From Streptomyces morookaense (GTDB lineage Bacteria; Actinomycetota; Actinomycetes; Streptomycetales; Streptomycetaceae): a stretch of DNA of 64,000 nt. This document shows, piece by piece, positions 9,377 through 17,689 of the stretch. The position numbers and the translations under genes were made by a program. Positions within the stretch are counted from its first letter, which is position 1, and every line of letters starts with the position of its first letter. Location: the NCBI RefSeq assembly GCF_013030945.1, contig NZ_JABBXF010000039.1, forward strand, positions 1 through 64,000, written 5' to 3'. The notes below the pieces were generated by a model. It was not told the origin of the DNA and ran no database searches. It saw only the letters and a program-made list of their open reading frames with translations.

Positions 9377-9895
9377 TCAGTGCCCGATCTTGCTGAGGTC
9401 CGGCAACTGCGGCATCTGCCCACCGGAAGCGCCCCCGGGCGCACCCGCCTTGGTAAAGGTCTCCTTGACCCCCGAGGCCCAAGCGATCGTCAGCGACGAT
9501 CCATCCGCCTTCTCGACGGTGCCGTGCGTCCGCTTGGTGTCACCGTCGGCACAGGTCAGGTCCAGCGCGGCCGGCTTGGCCTGGTTGATGCCGCCGCTGC
9601 ACTTGTGGGCGCCGTTGACCACGGCGGCCTTGGTGCCGCTGATGTAGAGACCGACGGCGCCGTCGGGCGACTTGAGGTCGGCCCAGCCGCCGTTCAGCGC
9701 GGCGGCGTCGGCCTTGTTGTTGGAACCCGGGTCCGGGGCCGGGGCGTTGCTGCCCGGCGCAGCCGGCTGCGCGCTGGCGGTCGGCTTGTCGCCGTCCGCC
9801 TTCTTGTCGCCGCCGCTGTCACTGCTCTTGCTGCAACCGGTCATCAGCACAGCGGCGATGCACGCCGCCCCCGTGATCTGTACTGCCTTGCGCAC
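9377..9895 (-). CDS. Small secreted lipoprotein of unknown function
   Basis: 172 residues from GTG 9895, chosen because GGAAGG lies about 7 bases upstream and because it places a signal peptide at the very N-terminus: basic RK, hydrophobic core, then the lipobox LMTGC (Cys about residue 21). After the lipid-anchored cysteine comes a Ser/Gly/Lys/Pro linker of ~50 residues, then a compact ~100-residue domain with two cysteines (AHKCSGG and LTCADGD) likely to form a disulfide. No catalytic motif recognised. Convergent with nuoN. Confidence 0.8.
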   Translation of the reverse strand: MRKAVQITGAACIAAVLMTGCSKSSDSGGDKKADGDKPTASAQPAAPGSNAPAPDPGSNNKADAAALNGGWADLKSPDGAVGLYISGTKAAVVNGAHKCSGGINQAKPAALDLTCADGDTKRTHGTVEKADGSSLTIAWASGVKETFTKAGAPGGASGGQMPQLPDLSKIGH

Positions 9896-9975
9896 TACGT
9901 GCCCTTCCGTTGTCCTCGTGGAACTGGACACGACAAGTTAGCAGCGCGACTCCGGTACGCACCCCGCGCCCGTCC

Positions 9976-11151
9976 CTACGCCGTGCGCGCCGGGAGGATG
10001 CGCCCGCGGACCTCGCCCAGCCCGATGCGCGCGCCGTCGGCGCCCGGTGCCCACGCCGTCAGCACGACCTCGTCGCCGTCCGCGAGGTACGGCCCCTTGC
10101 CCTGCGTGAGTTCGAGCAGGCAGCCCAGCTGGTCGGGCTCGGGACCGCTCACCGTGCCGGACGCGTAGAGGTCGCCGGTGCGCAACGAGGCGCCGTTGAC
10201 GGTCATATGGGCCAGCTGCTGGGCCGCGGTCCAGTACATGGAGGCGAACGGCGGCCGCGAGACGACCTCCCCGTTGATGCGCACCTCGATCCGCAGGTCG
10301 ATGCCGCCGGGTTCGGCGGCGCTGTCGTCCAGGTACGGCAGCAGCGGGTGCGTGCGCTCCGGCGGTGCCGTGCGGGCCGCGTCGAAGGCCTCCAGCGGGG
10401 TGATCCACGCCGAGACGGACGTCGCGAAGGACTTGCCGAGGAACGGGCCGAGCGGCACGTACTCCCATGCCTGGACGTCGCGCGCCGACCAGTCGTTGAC
10501 GAGGCAGACGCCGAAGACGTGCTCGCGGAACTCCCCGATCGGCACAGGAGTTGCGGCCGGTGCCGGAGTGCCGACGACGAAGCCGACCTCGGCCTCGATG
10601 TCGAGCCGCAACGACGGCCCGAACGAGGGCAGTTCGGCGTCGGGGGCCTTGCGCTGGCCCTGCGGGCGCACGACGTCGGTGCCCGACACCACGACCGTGC
10701 CCGCGCGCCCGTGGTAACCGATGGGCAGGTGCTTCCAGTTGGGCGTGAGCGGGTCCATGCCGGGGCGGAAGATGCGGCCCACGTTGGTGGCGTGGTGCTC
10801 GCTGGCGTAGAAGTCGACGTAGTCGGCGACCTCGAACGGCAGGTGGAGCGTCACCGCGTCCAGCGGGAGGAAGTACGGCTCCTGCAGCCAGCCGCGGATC
10901 TCCCGCCGTACGGCCTCCCACACCGGACGCCCGGCCGCCATCAGCGCGTTGAGCGTGGGCTGCGCGAGCAGCCCGGCGTGGGCGGAGCCGTGCGCGGCCG
11001 CCGCGGCCGCCGCGTCGAGGACATGGTCGCCGAGGCGGACGCCGACGCGGGGGCGGTCCGGCGCGTCGGGCGTGCTGAAGATTCCGTACGGAAGGGTGGC
11101 CGCGCCGAAGGGGTCGCCTTCGGGCAGTTCGCTCGGGCTGTGCACGTGCAT
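9976..11151 (-). CDS. fahA: Fumarylacetoacetase (tyrosine degradation)
   Basis: Cleaves fumarylacetoacetate to fumarate and acetoacetate, the last step of tyrosine/homogentisate catabolism. Start ATG 11151 (first residues MHVHSPSELP) gives 391 residues; a longer frame to 11217 lacks homology-like sequence. FAH-family motifs: DFYASEHHATNVGRIFRP with the catalytic His/metal region, IGYHGRAGTVV, DIEAEVGFVVG (acidic metal ligands) and VNDWSARDVQAWEYVPLGPF, in the expected order. No homogentisate dioxygenase gene is next to it. Confidence 0.93.
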   Translation of the reverse strand: MHVHSPSELPEGDPFGAATLPYGIFSTPDAPDRPRVGVRLGDHVLDAAAAAAAHGSAHAGLLAQPTLNALMAAGRPVWEAVRREIRGWLQEPYFLPLDAVTLHLPFEVADYVDFYASEHHATNVGRIFRPGMDPLTPNWKHLPIGYHGRAGTVVVSGTDVVRPQGQRKAPDAELPSFGPSLRLDIEAEVGFVVGTPAPAATPVPIGEFREHVFGVCLVNDWSARDVQAWEYVPLGPFLGKSFATSVSAWITPLEAFDAARTAPPERTHPLLPYLDDSAAEPGGIDLRIEVRINGEVVSRPPFASMYWTAAQQLAHMTVNGASLRTGDLYASGTVSGPEPDQLGCLLELTQGKGPYLADGDEVVLTAWAPGADGARIGLGEVRGRILPARTA

Positions 11152-11304
11152 GGTGATGCTGCCTCGCCTTCTCCTGGACGTCCGGACGCTCCGGTTCGGC
11201 CCCGGGGGCCGGTCCACACATTACGTCGTGAATGTTCCATGGCAAGAGGTGTTCGAGGGGCCGCCCGATCGTTGGCTAAAGGGGGAGCAATGTCCGGTAA
11301 CTCC

Positions 11305-11334
11305 TTGCTGGAAGCGGCGATTCCGAAGTAGCGT
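11305..11334 (+). promoter_or_regulatory. Candidate sigma-70-type promoter for the ATP-grasp operon
   Basis: TTGCTG at 11305-11310 and TAGCGT at 11329-11334 are 18 bases apart, about 55 bases upstream of the GTG at 11395. This is a motif match only. A 13-codon reading frame (11290-11331) overlaps it. Confidence 0.4.
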
Positions 11335-11394
11335 CCTAAGTCGGGTCACACTCATTGGGGGGCCGCTGAGGCTGGGTGGCCGAGGGGGGTGCTG

Positions 11395-12681
11395 GTGGCG
11401 ATCAGGCGCGCGCCCGTAGCGGCGGACCGGTCCGTACCAGGTTTGATCGTGAAGATCGGTGACTATCCCCTGCACCACGGCGGGGTGGGCGCGATCCGCA
11501 GCCTCGGCCGGCTGGGGGTCCCGATGTACGCGGTCACCGAGGACCGCTGGACCCCCGCGGCGCTCTCCCGCTATCTCACCGCGGGCTTCGTCTGGCCCAC
11601 CACGGGCACCGAGCCCGCGGAGGAGCTGGTCGCCGGCCTGCTGGGGATCGGGCGGCGGATCGGCCGGCCCGCGGTGCTGGTGCCCACGGACGAGGAGGCG
11701 GCCGTCCTCGTCGCCGAGCACGCCGCCGAACTCGCCGGCAGCTTCCTCTTCCCCCCGGTCGAGCAGGGGCTGCCCCGCAGACTCGCGAGCAAGCAGGGGC
11801 TGCACGAACTGTGCACGGAACACGGGGTGCCCACCCCGGCCACGCTGTTCCCCGTCTCGTTCGAGGAGATCGAGAAGTACGCGTCCGTCGCCCGTTTCCC
11901 CGTGGTCGCCAAGAACCGCGAGGCCTTCGAGCGGCGCCGCAGGCCCGCCGTGCACGGCACGACCCGCATCGGCGGCCCCCGCGAACTGCTGGACCTGGCC
12001 CGGGAATGGGGCCCGGAACCCGGCGTGATCCTGCAGGAGTACCTGCCGCGCGAGGAGGCGGAGGACTGGATCGTCCACGCCTACTTCGACGCCGAGTCCG
12101 CGCCGCTGGCCCTGTTCACCGGCGTGAAGGTGCGCTCCTGGCCGCCGCACGCGGGCATGACGGCCAACGCCTACATCGTCGACAACCCCGAACTGGCCGC
12201 GATGGCCGAGCAGTTCATCAAGCGCATCGGCTTCTGCGGGATCATCGACCTGGACTGGCGCTTCGACCGCCGCGACGGGCAGTACAAGCTGCTCGACTTC
12301 AACCCGCGGATGGGCGCCCAGTTCCGCATGTTCGAGAACGAGGCCGGCATCGACGTCGTCCGGGCCCAGCACCTCGACCTCACCGGCCGCAAGGTGCCCG
12401 AGGGCGAGCAGCTCACGGGGCGCCGCTTCGTCGTCGAGAACATCGACCTGCCCGCCCTGGCCGCGTACCGCCGCAGCGGCTATACCACCCCGCACGCCCC
12501 CGCCCGGGCCAGCGGCACCGAGCTGGCGTGGGCCGCGCGCGACGACATCAAGCCCTTCTTCACCATGCTCGCCCGGTTCGTACGGCCGGGAGTCCGGCAC
12601 CTGCGGCAGCTGTGGCGCTCCCGGCGCCGCGCCGCCGCCGCGGCGGCCGTGGAGCAGTCCGCCGAGCAGTCCGCCCGATAA
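11395..12681 (+). CDS. ATP-grasp carboxylate-amine ligase-like protein, substrate unknown
   Basis: ATP-grasp enzymes activate a carboxylate as an acyl phosphate and join it to an amine or thiol. Start GTG 11395 is preferred over GTG 11389, since the GAGGGGGG site ends at 11389; 428 residues. Visible: an N-terminal preATP-grasp domain (GVGAIRSLGRLGVPMYAV), ATP-grasp central segments (RFPVVAKNREAFERRRRP, VILQEYLPREEAEDWIVHAY) and the Mg/ATP site FCGIIDLDWRFDR...YKLLDFNPRMGAQF. The C-terminus is basic/Ala-rich. It resembles the 'carbamoyl-phosphate synthase large-chain-like' orphan family. It is followed after 51 bases by a flavoprotein, so the two probably form one operon in an unidentified pathway. 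Confidence 0.8.
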   Translation: MAIRRAPVAADRSVPGLIVKIGDYPLHHGGVGAIRSLGRLGVPMYAVTEDRWTPAALSRYLTAGFVWPTTGTEPAEELVAGLLGIGRRIGRPAVLVPTDEEAAVLVAEHAAELAGSFLFPPVEQGLPRRLASKQGLHELCTEHGVPTPATLFPVSFEEIEKYASVARFPVVAKNREAFERRRRPAVHGTTRIGGPRELLDLAREWGPEPGVILQEYLPREEAEDWIVHAYFDAESAPLALFTGVKVRSWPPHAGMTANAYIVDNPELAAMAEQFIKRIGFCGIIDLDWRFDRRDGQYKLLDFNPRMGAQFRMFENEAGIDVVRAQHLDLTGRKVPEGEQLTGRRFVVENIDLPALAAYRRSGYTTPHAPARASGTELAWAARDDIKPFFTMLARFVRPGVRHLRQLWRSRRRAAAAAAVEQSAEQSAR

Positions 12682-12732
12682 GCCCTGGCCCGCACAGGCC
12701 CTGGAGCGAGGAACGCCCTGGAGGGGGAGCAC

Positions 12733-13932
12733 GTGACACTTCCGGTAGCAGTCATCGGGGCCGGCCCGTACGGCCTCTCGACCGCGGCCCACCTCAAAGC
12801 GCGCAACGTGCCCACGCGGGTCTTCGGCGCGCCGATGGTGAGCTGGCGCGAGCACATGCCCGCCGGGATGCTGCTCAAATCCACCCCGGTCGCCTCGAGC
12901 ATCGACGCCCCGCAGCCGGGCCACACGCTGTCCGACTTCTGCCTGGACACGGGAGAAGGCCGCTACGAGTCCGACTGGGACGTCATCCCCGGCGACACCT
13001 TCTCCCGGTACGGACTGTGGTTCCAGGAGCGGCTGGTGCCCGCGCTGGAGCAGGTGCGCGTGGTGTCCGTGGAGCGGCGCGACCATGGCGCCGGCTTCGA
13101 GCTGAAGCTGGACTCGGGCGAGCAGTTCGCCGCCCGCGCGGTGGTCGTCGCCACCGGGCTGAGCGGGCTGGCGCACCTGCCGCCCGAGCTGGCCGCGGCG
13201 GCCCCGGACGGCCCCGCGCCGGGTGCCGCCTTCTCGCACAGCTCCCAGCACCGCGACCTGTCCGGCTTCGCGGGGCGCGAGGTCGTGGTCGTCGGCGCCG
13301 GACAGTCCGCCCTGGAGACCGCGGTGCTGCTGGCCGACGCGGGGGCGACCGTGCGCGTGGTCGCCCGCAGGCGCGGCGCGGTGCGCTTCGGGGCGCCGCC
13401 GGACGGGCAGTCCCTGCTGAAGCCGGACACGCCGTTCGGGCGCGCCTGGTCGCTGTACGCCTTCTCGTACCACGCGGACCGCTTCCGCCATCTGCCGTCG
13501 CCGACCCGGGGTTTCCTGGTGCGCCGGGTGCTCGGGCCGCTCGGGGCCTGGTGGCTGCGGGACCGGTTCGTCGGCCGGGTGCAGGTCAGCGAGGGGCGGC
13601 GAATCACCGGTGCCCGGACGGAGGACGGGCGCGCCGTGCTCACGCTGACGGGTGACGGGGGCGTCACGAGCGAGATGCGCGCCGACCACGTCATCGCCGC
13701 CACCGGCTACCGCATGGACCTCGGCGCGCTCGACTTCCTCGGGGCCGGGCTGCGCGCCCGGCTGGCGGTGGCGGCCGGCGGACCGCGGCTCGGGGCCGGT
13801 TACCGGTCCTCGGTGCCGGGCCTCTTCTTCACCGGGCTGCCCGCGGCGGCCAGCTACGGGCCGGTGATGCGGTTCGTGTGCGGGACGGAGTACGCGTCGC
13901 CGCGGCTCGCGCGGGCGGTCGCGGCGCTGTAG
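12733..13932 (+). CDS. FAD-dependent, NAD(P)-binding oxidoreductase/monooxygenase-like protein
   Basis: 399 residues from GTG 12733 with GGAGGGGGA just upstream. N-terminal dinucleotide motif VAVIGAGPYGLSTAAHL (FAD), a second Rossmann motif REVVVVGAGQSALETAVLL in the middle (NAD(P)H), and a late HVIAATGYRMDLGAL motif. This is the layout of the lysine/ornithine N-hydroxylase and flavin monooxygenase superfamily. The WREHMPAGMLLKS region near the FAD site is typical of this branch. Substrate not deducible. Lies directly downstream of the ATP-grasp gene and is followed by a strong terminator, so the pair is a self-contained unit. Confidence 0.82.
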   Translation: MTLPVAVIGAGPYGLSTAAHLKARNVPTRVFGAPMVSWREHMPAGMLLKSTPVASSIDAPQPGHTLSDFCLDTGEGRYESDWDVIPGDTFSRYGLWFQERLVPALEQVRVVSVERRDHGAGFELKLDSGEQFAARAVVVATGLSGLAHLPPELAAAAPDGPAPGAAFSHSSQHRDLSGFAGREVVVVGAGQSALETAVLLADAGATVRVVARRRGAVRFGAPPDGQSLLKPDTPFGRAWSLYAFSYHADRFRHLPSPTRGFLVRRVLGPLGAWWLRDRFVGRVQVSEGRRITGARTEDGRAVLTLTGDGGVTSEMRADHVIAATGYRMDLGALDFLGAGLRARLAVAAGGPRLGAGYRSSVPGLFFTGLPAAASYGPVMRFVCGTEYASPRLARAVAAL

Positions 13933-13948
13933 CAGAACCGGATCCACG

Positions 13949-13983
13949 AACGCCGGACGGGTATTTCCAGCCCGTCCGGCGTT
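13949..13983 (+). terminator. Terminator of the ATP-grasp/flavoprotein operon
   Basis: Arms 13949-13961 and 13971-13983 (AACGCCGGACGGG / CCCGTCCGGCGTT) pair perfectly over 13 bp with a 9-base loop, 17 bases after the stop codon. Confidence 0.85.
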
Positions 13984-14166
13984 TGCGTGGACGGCCCCCG
14001 GAAGGGGCGCTCCACGCAGGGGGCGAAAGGATTGCGCCACGGGGCGGCCGGGCCGGAAAGGGCGGGCGCCGAGGGTGATCGACAGCCGACCGGATACGCT
14101 GACTTTCGGTGGAGACAGCGACACATCGACAAACCCCGTAGTCGCAGGCAGACAGGAGTACCCCTC

Positions 14167-15177
14167 GTGACCGTCGTCGGGCCTTTCGGGCTGAGCGTGC
14201 GGGACCAGGCTCTTGAAGCCGATGTCCAGGCCGGGCTGGCCGCCGTCGAGGAGGGCCTCCTGGAGGCCACCAAGAGCGAAGTGCCCTTCATCACCGAGGC
14301 CGCCCAGCACCTGGTCCGGGCCGGCGGCAAGCGGTTCCGGCCGCTGCTGGTGTCGCTCGCCGCGCAGTTCGGCGACCCGTACGCCCCCGGCGTGGTGCCC
14401 TCGGCCGTCGTCGTCGAGCTCACCCACCTGGCCACGCTCTACCACGACGACGTCATGGACGAGGCCGCGGTGCGCCGCGGCGTGCCCAGCGCCAATTCCC
14501 GCTGGGGCAACTCCGTGGCCGTCCTGACCGGCGACTTCCTCTTCTCCCGCGCGTCGCAGATACTCGCCGATCTCGGCCCGGAGGCCGTCCGCATCCAGGC
14601 CGAGGCCTTCGAGCGCCTGGTGACCGGCCAGATCCTGGAGACGGCGGGCCCGCGCGACGGGCGCGACCCCGTCGAGCACTACCTGGACGTCATCGCGGGC
14701 AAGACCGGCTCGCTGATCGCCGTCTCCGGCCGCTACGGCGCCATGATGTCCGGCGCGGACGAGGGTGTCGTCGAGATCCTCACCCACTACGGGGAGCGGC
14801 TCGGCACCGCCTTCCAGCTCGCCGACGACGTCCTGGACATCGCCAGCGACTCCCACGAGTCCGGCAAGACGCCCGGCACGGACCTGCGCGAGGGCATCCC
14901 CACCCTGCCCGTGCTGCACCTGCGGGCCCACGCCGAGGCCACCGGCGCGCCCGCGGACCTGGAGCTGTGCGCGCTGCTCGACGGCGACCTGTCCGACGAC
15001 GCGGTCCACGCCGAGGTGCTGCGCAGACTGCGCGCCCACCCGGCGCTGGAGCAGGCGCGGCGCGACACCGTGCGCTACGCCCAGGAGGCCCGCGCGATCC
15101 TGGCGCCGCTGCCCGCCTGCCCGGCGAAGGCCGCGCTGGAGGAGCTGTGCGACGCCGTGGTGCACCGCGCGGGCTGA
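14167..15177 (+). CDS. Polyprenyl diphosphate synthase (trans, long-chain type)
   Basis: Elongates allylic diphosphates with isopentenyl diphosphate; likely supplies the menaquinone side chain (inference from the respiratory context). The open frame extends upstream, but GTG 14167 follows AGGAG (14154-14158) and starts at the family N-terminus; 336 residues. First aspartate-rich motif HDDVMD with D94, D95 and D98; second motif ADDVLD at D220, D221, D224. GGKRFRPLLV, the diphosphate-binding segment, is also intact. The first motif is preceded by small and bulky residues, so chain length cannot be read reliably. Could be annotated as geranylgeranyl- or heptaprenyl-diphosphate synthase. Confidence 0.9.
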   Translation: MTVVGPFGLSVRDQALEADVQAGLAAVEEGLLEATKSEVPFITEAAQHLVRAGGKRFRPLLVSLAAQFGDPYAPGVVPSAVVVELTHLATLYHDDVMDEAAVRRGVPSANSRWGNSVAVLTGDFLFSRASQILADLGPEAVRIQAEAFERLVTGQILETAGPRDGRDPVEHYLDVIAGKTGSLIAVSGRYGAMMSGADEGVVEILTHYGERLGTAFQLADDVLDIASDSHESGKTPGTDLREGIPTLPVLHLRAHAEATGAPADLELCALLDGDLSDDAVHAEVLRRLRAHPALEQARRDTVRYAQEARAILAPLPACPAKAALEELCDAVVHRAG

Positions 15178-15196
15178 CGGGCTGACGGTGCGTCGG

Positions 15197-15229
15197 TGAC
15201 GGGTGTTCCGCCGCGCGGCGGGCCCGTCA
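15197..15229 (+). terminator. Compound hairpin after the polyprenyl synthase gene
   Basis: Outer arms TGACGGG (15197-15203) and CCCGTCA (15223-15229) enclose an inner CCGCC/GGCGG hairpin. It starts 20 bases after the stop. Confidence 0.6.
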
Positions 15230-15365
15230 TCGTTCCGTGTCATACCCGAGGCGTACGCCGAGTTGATCCCGTCGGCTGATGACCGTCCACGGCCGCTTTG
15301 GTGGAATGGAAGACGTCCCCACCACCGAGCGGTCGGGCCACTGTTGAGCCTTGGGTGGGGACACA

Positions 15366-15378
15366 CGTAAGTCTTACG
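15366..15378. promoter_or_regulatory. Short perfect palindrome upstream of the LolA-like gene
   Basis: CGTAAG-T-CTTACG is a perfect 13-base inverted repeat 37 bases before the ATG at 15416. It is an A/T-rich island in very G+C-rich DNA, so it may be a repressor operator or part of a promoter. No regulator is assigned. Confidence 0.35.
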
Positions 15379-15415
15379 ACGTGCAAGACCGCCGCAGACG
15401 ACGGAGGTAGAGCAC

Positions 15416-16672
15416 ATGGCACGGATCCAGCCGACACCAGAGGCCGACGGCACCGCCGGGGCCACGGGCCGCCGCAAGGCCGTCCGTTACGCGGTTCCGG
15501 TCGTGGTGGCGGGCGTCGCCGCGTCGGCCATCGGGATCGGCTCCGCCCTCGCGAGCTCCGGCGCCCCCGACCTTCCCAAGATCAGCGCGCAGGACCTGAT
15601 AGCGAAGATGGCCGCGTCCGACACCCGGCAGATGTCGGGCACGGTGAAGATCAGCACGGACCTCGGCCTGCCCGCCCTGCCCTCGGGCCTCTCGCTGGGC
15701 GGCGGCGCCAAGGGCGGTGGCGGGAAGGGCGGCGATGCCTCCCCGCAGGCCAAGCTCACCGAACTCGCCTCCGGCACGCACACGCTGCGGGTGGCCTCCG
15801 ACGGTCCGGACAAGCAGCGGCTCTCGGTCGTAGAACAGTCCGCCGAGTACAGCGTCGTCCGCAACGGCGACCAGGTGTGGGCGTACGACAGCGCGAGCAA
15901 CACCGCGTACCACTCCAAGGCGCAGCAGGGGCAGCACGGCGGCAGCAACTCCCGTGAGGGCATGCCCGGTGACGTGAAGGACGCCTCGCCGCAGGAGCTG
16001 GCCAAGAAGGCCCTCGCCGCGGCTGACGACACCACGGCGGTCACGGTCGACGGCACGGCGAAGGTGGCCGGGCGGGACACCTACCAGCTGCTGATCAAGC
16101 CCAAGCAGTCCGAGACCACGGTCGGTTCCATCCGGATCGCGGTGGACGCGAAGAACGGCGTGCCGCTGAAGTTCACGCTCTCGCCGAAGAGCGGCGGCAA
16201 GGCCGTGGTCGACGCGTCGTTCACCAAGGTGGACTTCGGCAAGCCGGCGGCGGACACGTTCTCGTTCACCCCGCCGAAGGGCGCCAAGGTGACCGAGGGC
16301 GGCAAGGAGGTCGGCAAGGAGGCGAAGGGCGGCAGGCTCCCGGAGGGCCTCGACGGTCTGACCGGCGGCGCCGGCCACGAGGGCGGCTCGAAGGTCATCG
16401 GCAAGGGCTGGGCGTCCATCGCCGAGTTCAAGGGCGACAAGGCCGCGGTCCCCGGCAAGGGCAGGAGCCAGGGCGCCGACAAGAACGCCGGCAAGAACGG
16501 CGACGCGTCCAAGCTGCTGGACAGCTTCGGCTCCAAGGTGACGGGCGACTTCGGCTCCGGCCGGGTCTTCAGCACCCGGATCGTCAACGCCCTGATGACG
16601 GACGACGGCAGGGTCTACGTCGGTGCGGTCTCCAAGGACGCGCTGATCAAGGCGGCGGACGCGGCCAAGTAA
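15416..16672 (+). CDS. Exported LolA/MucB-like protein
   Basis: 418 residues, ATG 15416 with GGAGG 10 bases upstream. N-terminus: 20 hydrophilic residues, an Arg/Lys pair and one hydrophobic helix (YAVPVVVAGVAASAIGIGSA), a signal peptide or anchor without a lipobox. The mature part resembles the LolA/LppX-like half-barrel proteins that bind lipids outside the cytoplasm (LRVASDGPDKQRLSVVEQ, VWAYDSASNTAYH, DTYQLLIKPKQSETTVGSI). It has several Gly/Lys-rich inserts (about 98-112 and 300-370). Two ABC-transporter genes follow within 80 bases, so it may act with them, but no substrate can be named. Confidence 0.75.
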   Translation: MARIQPTPEADGTAGATGRRKAVRYAVPVVVAGVAASAIGIGSALASSGAPDLPKISAQDLIAKMAASDTRQMSGTVKISTDLGLPALPSGLSLGGGAKGGGGKGGDASPQAKLTELASGTHTLRVASDGPDKQRLSVVEQSAEYSVVRNGDQVWAYDSASNTAYHSKAQQGQHGGSNSREGMPGDVKDASPQELAKKALAAADDTTAVTVDGTAKVAGRDTYQLLIKPKQSETTVGSIRIAVDAKNGVPLKFTLSPKSGGKAVVDASFTKVDFGKPAADTFSFTPPKGAKVTEGGKEVGKEAKGGRLPEGLDGLTGGAGHEGGSKVIGKGWASIAEFKGDKAAVPGKGRSQGADKNAGKNGDASKLLDSFGSKVTGDFGSGRVFSTRIVNALMTDDGRVYVGAVSKDALIKAADAAK

Positions 16673-16750
16673 GCCGTGTCCCGATGTCACCCCGGCCGTC
16701 GCCGGGCCGGGGTGACACGCGCGTCGGCGAAAGCCGGCGGAAGGAGACCT

Positions 16751-17689
16751 GTGGTGGACGAACCGGTGATCGAGACGCACGCGCTCACCAAGCGCTACGG
16801 CCGCGGCCGGCCGGCCGTCGACGGCCTCGGCCTCGTCGTGCCGCGCGGCAGCGTCTTCGGCTTCCTCGGCCCCAACGGCTCCGGGAAGACGACCACGATC
16901 CGCATGCTCATGGGCCTGATCGAGCCGACGTCGGGTGTCGCCCGGGTCCTCGGCGAGCCGATGCCGCGGGCGGGGCAGCGGGTGCTGCCCCGGGTGGGCG
17001 CCCTCATCGAGGGCCCCGCGCTCTACGGCTTCCTCAGCGGCCGCGACAACCTCGTCCGGCTCGACTCCGCCGACCCCGCCGCGGACCCCCGCACCCGGGC
17101 CGCCCGGGTCGGCGAGGCGCTGGACCGGGTGGGGCTCGCGAACGCCGCGGCCAAGAAGGCCCGGGCGTACTCGCTCGGCATGAAGCAGCGACTCGGCCTG
17201 GCGGCAGCCCTGTTGCAGCCGCGCGAGCTGCTGGTGCTCGACGAGCCGACCAACGGCCTCGACCCGCAGGGCATGCGCGAGATCCGCACCCTGGTGCGCG
17301 ACCTGGCCGCCGGCGGCACCACGGTCTTCCTCTCCTCCCACCTCCTGGACGAGATCGAGCAGGTCTGCACGCACGTGGCGGTGATGTCCCGGGGCCGGCT
17401 GCTCACCCAGGGCACGGTGGCCGGACTGGCCTCCTCCGTGCGCGGCCGGCTGTCCGTCACCACGCCCGACACGGCCGAGGCCGTGCGCGTCCTGAAGGAG
17501 CACGGTGTGAACGACCTGGTGGTCACCGACGACCGCGTGACGGGCGAACTGCCCGCCGGCGAACTGGCGGACCTCAACGCCGCACTGGTCCGCGCGGACG
17601 TCCGGGTACGGGCCTTCGGCGCCCAACGGGCATCCCTGGAGGACGCGTTCGTGGCACTCACCGGGGAGGGTTTCGATGTCGCAGGCTGA
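16751..17689 (+). CDS. ABC transporter ATP-binding protein
   Basis: 312 residues from GTG 16751 (GTG 16754 is equally possible; AAGGAG at 16741-16746). Walker A GPNGSGKT at residues 40-47, signature region YSLGMKQRLGLAAALLQ, Walker B LLVLDEPTNGLDPQGM and the H-loop SSHLLDEIEQ are all intact. The ~90-residue C-terminal extension is typical of drug/lipid exporters of the CcmA/NatA class. It overlaps the permease gene by 14 bases, so the pair is co-translated. Confidence 0.92.
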   Translation: MVDEPVIETHALTKRYGRGRPAVDGLGLVVPRGSVFGFLGPNGSGKTTTIRMLMGLIEPTSGVARVLGEPMPRAGQRVLPRVGALIEGPALYGFLSGRDNLVRLDSADPAADPRTRAARVGEALDRVGLANAAAKKARAYSLGMKQRLGLAAALLQPRELLVLDEPTNGLDPQGMREIRTLVRDLAAGGTTVFLSSHLLDEIEQVCTHVAVMSRGRLLTQGTVAGLASSVRGRLSVTTPDTAEAVRVLKEHGVNDLVVTDDRVTGELPAGELADLNAALVRADVRVRAFGAQRASLEDAFVALTGEGFDVAG

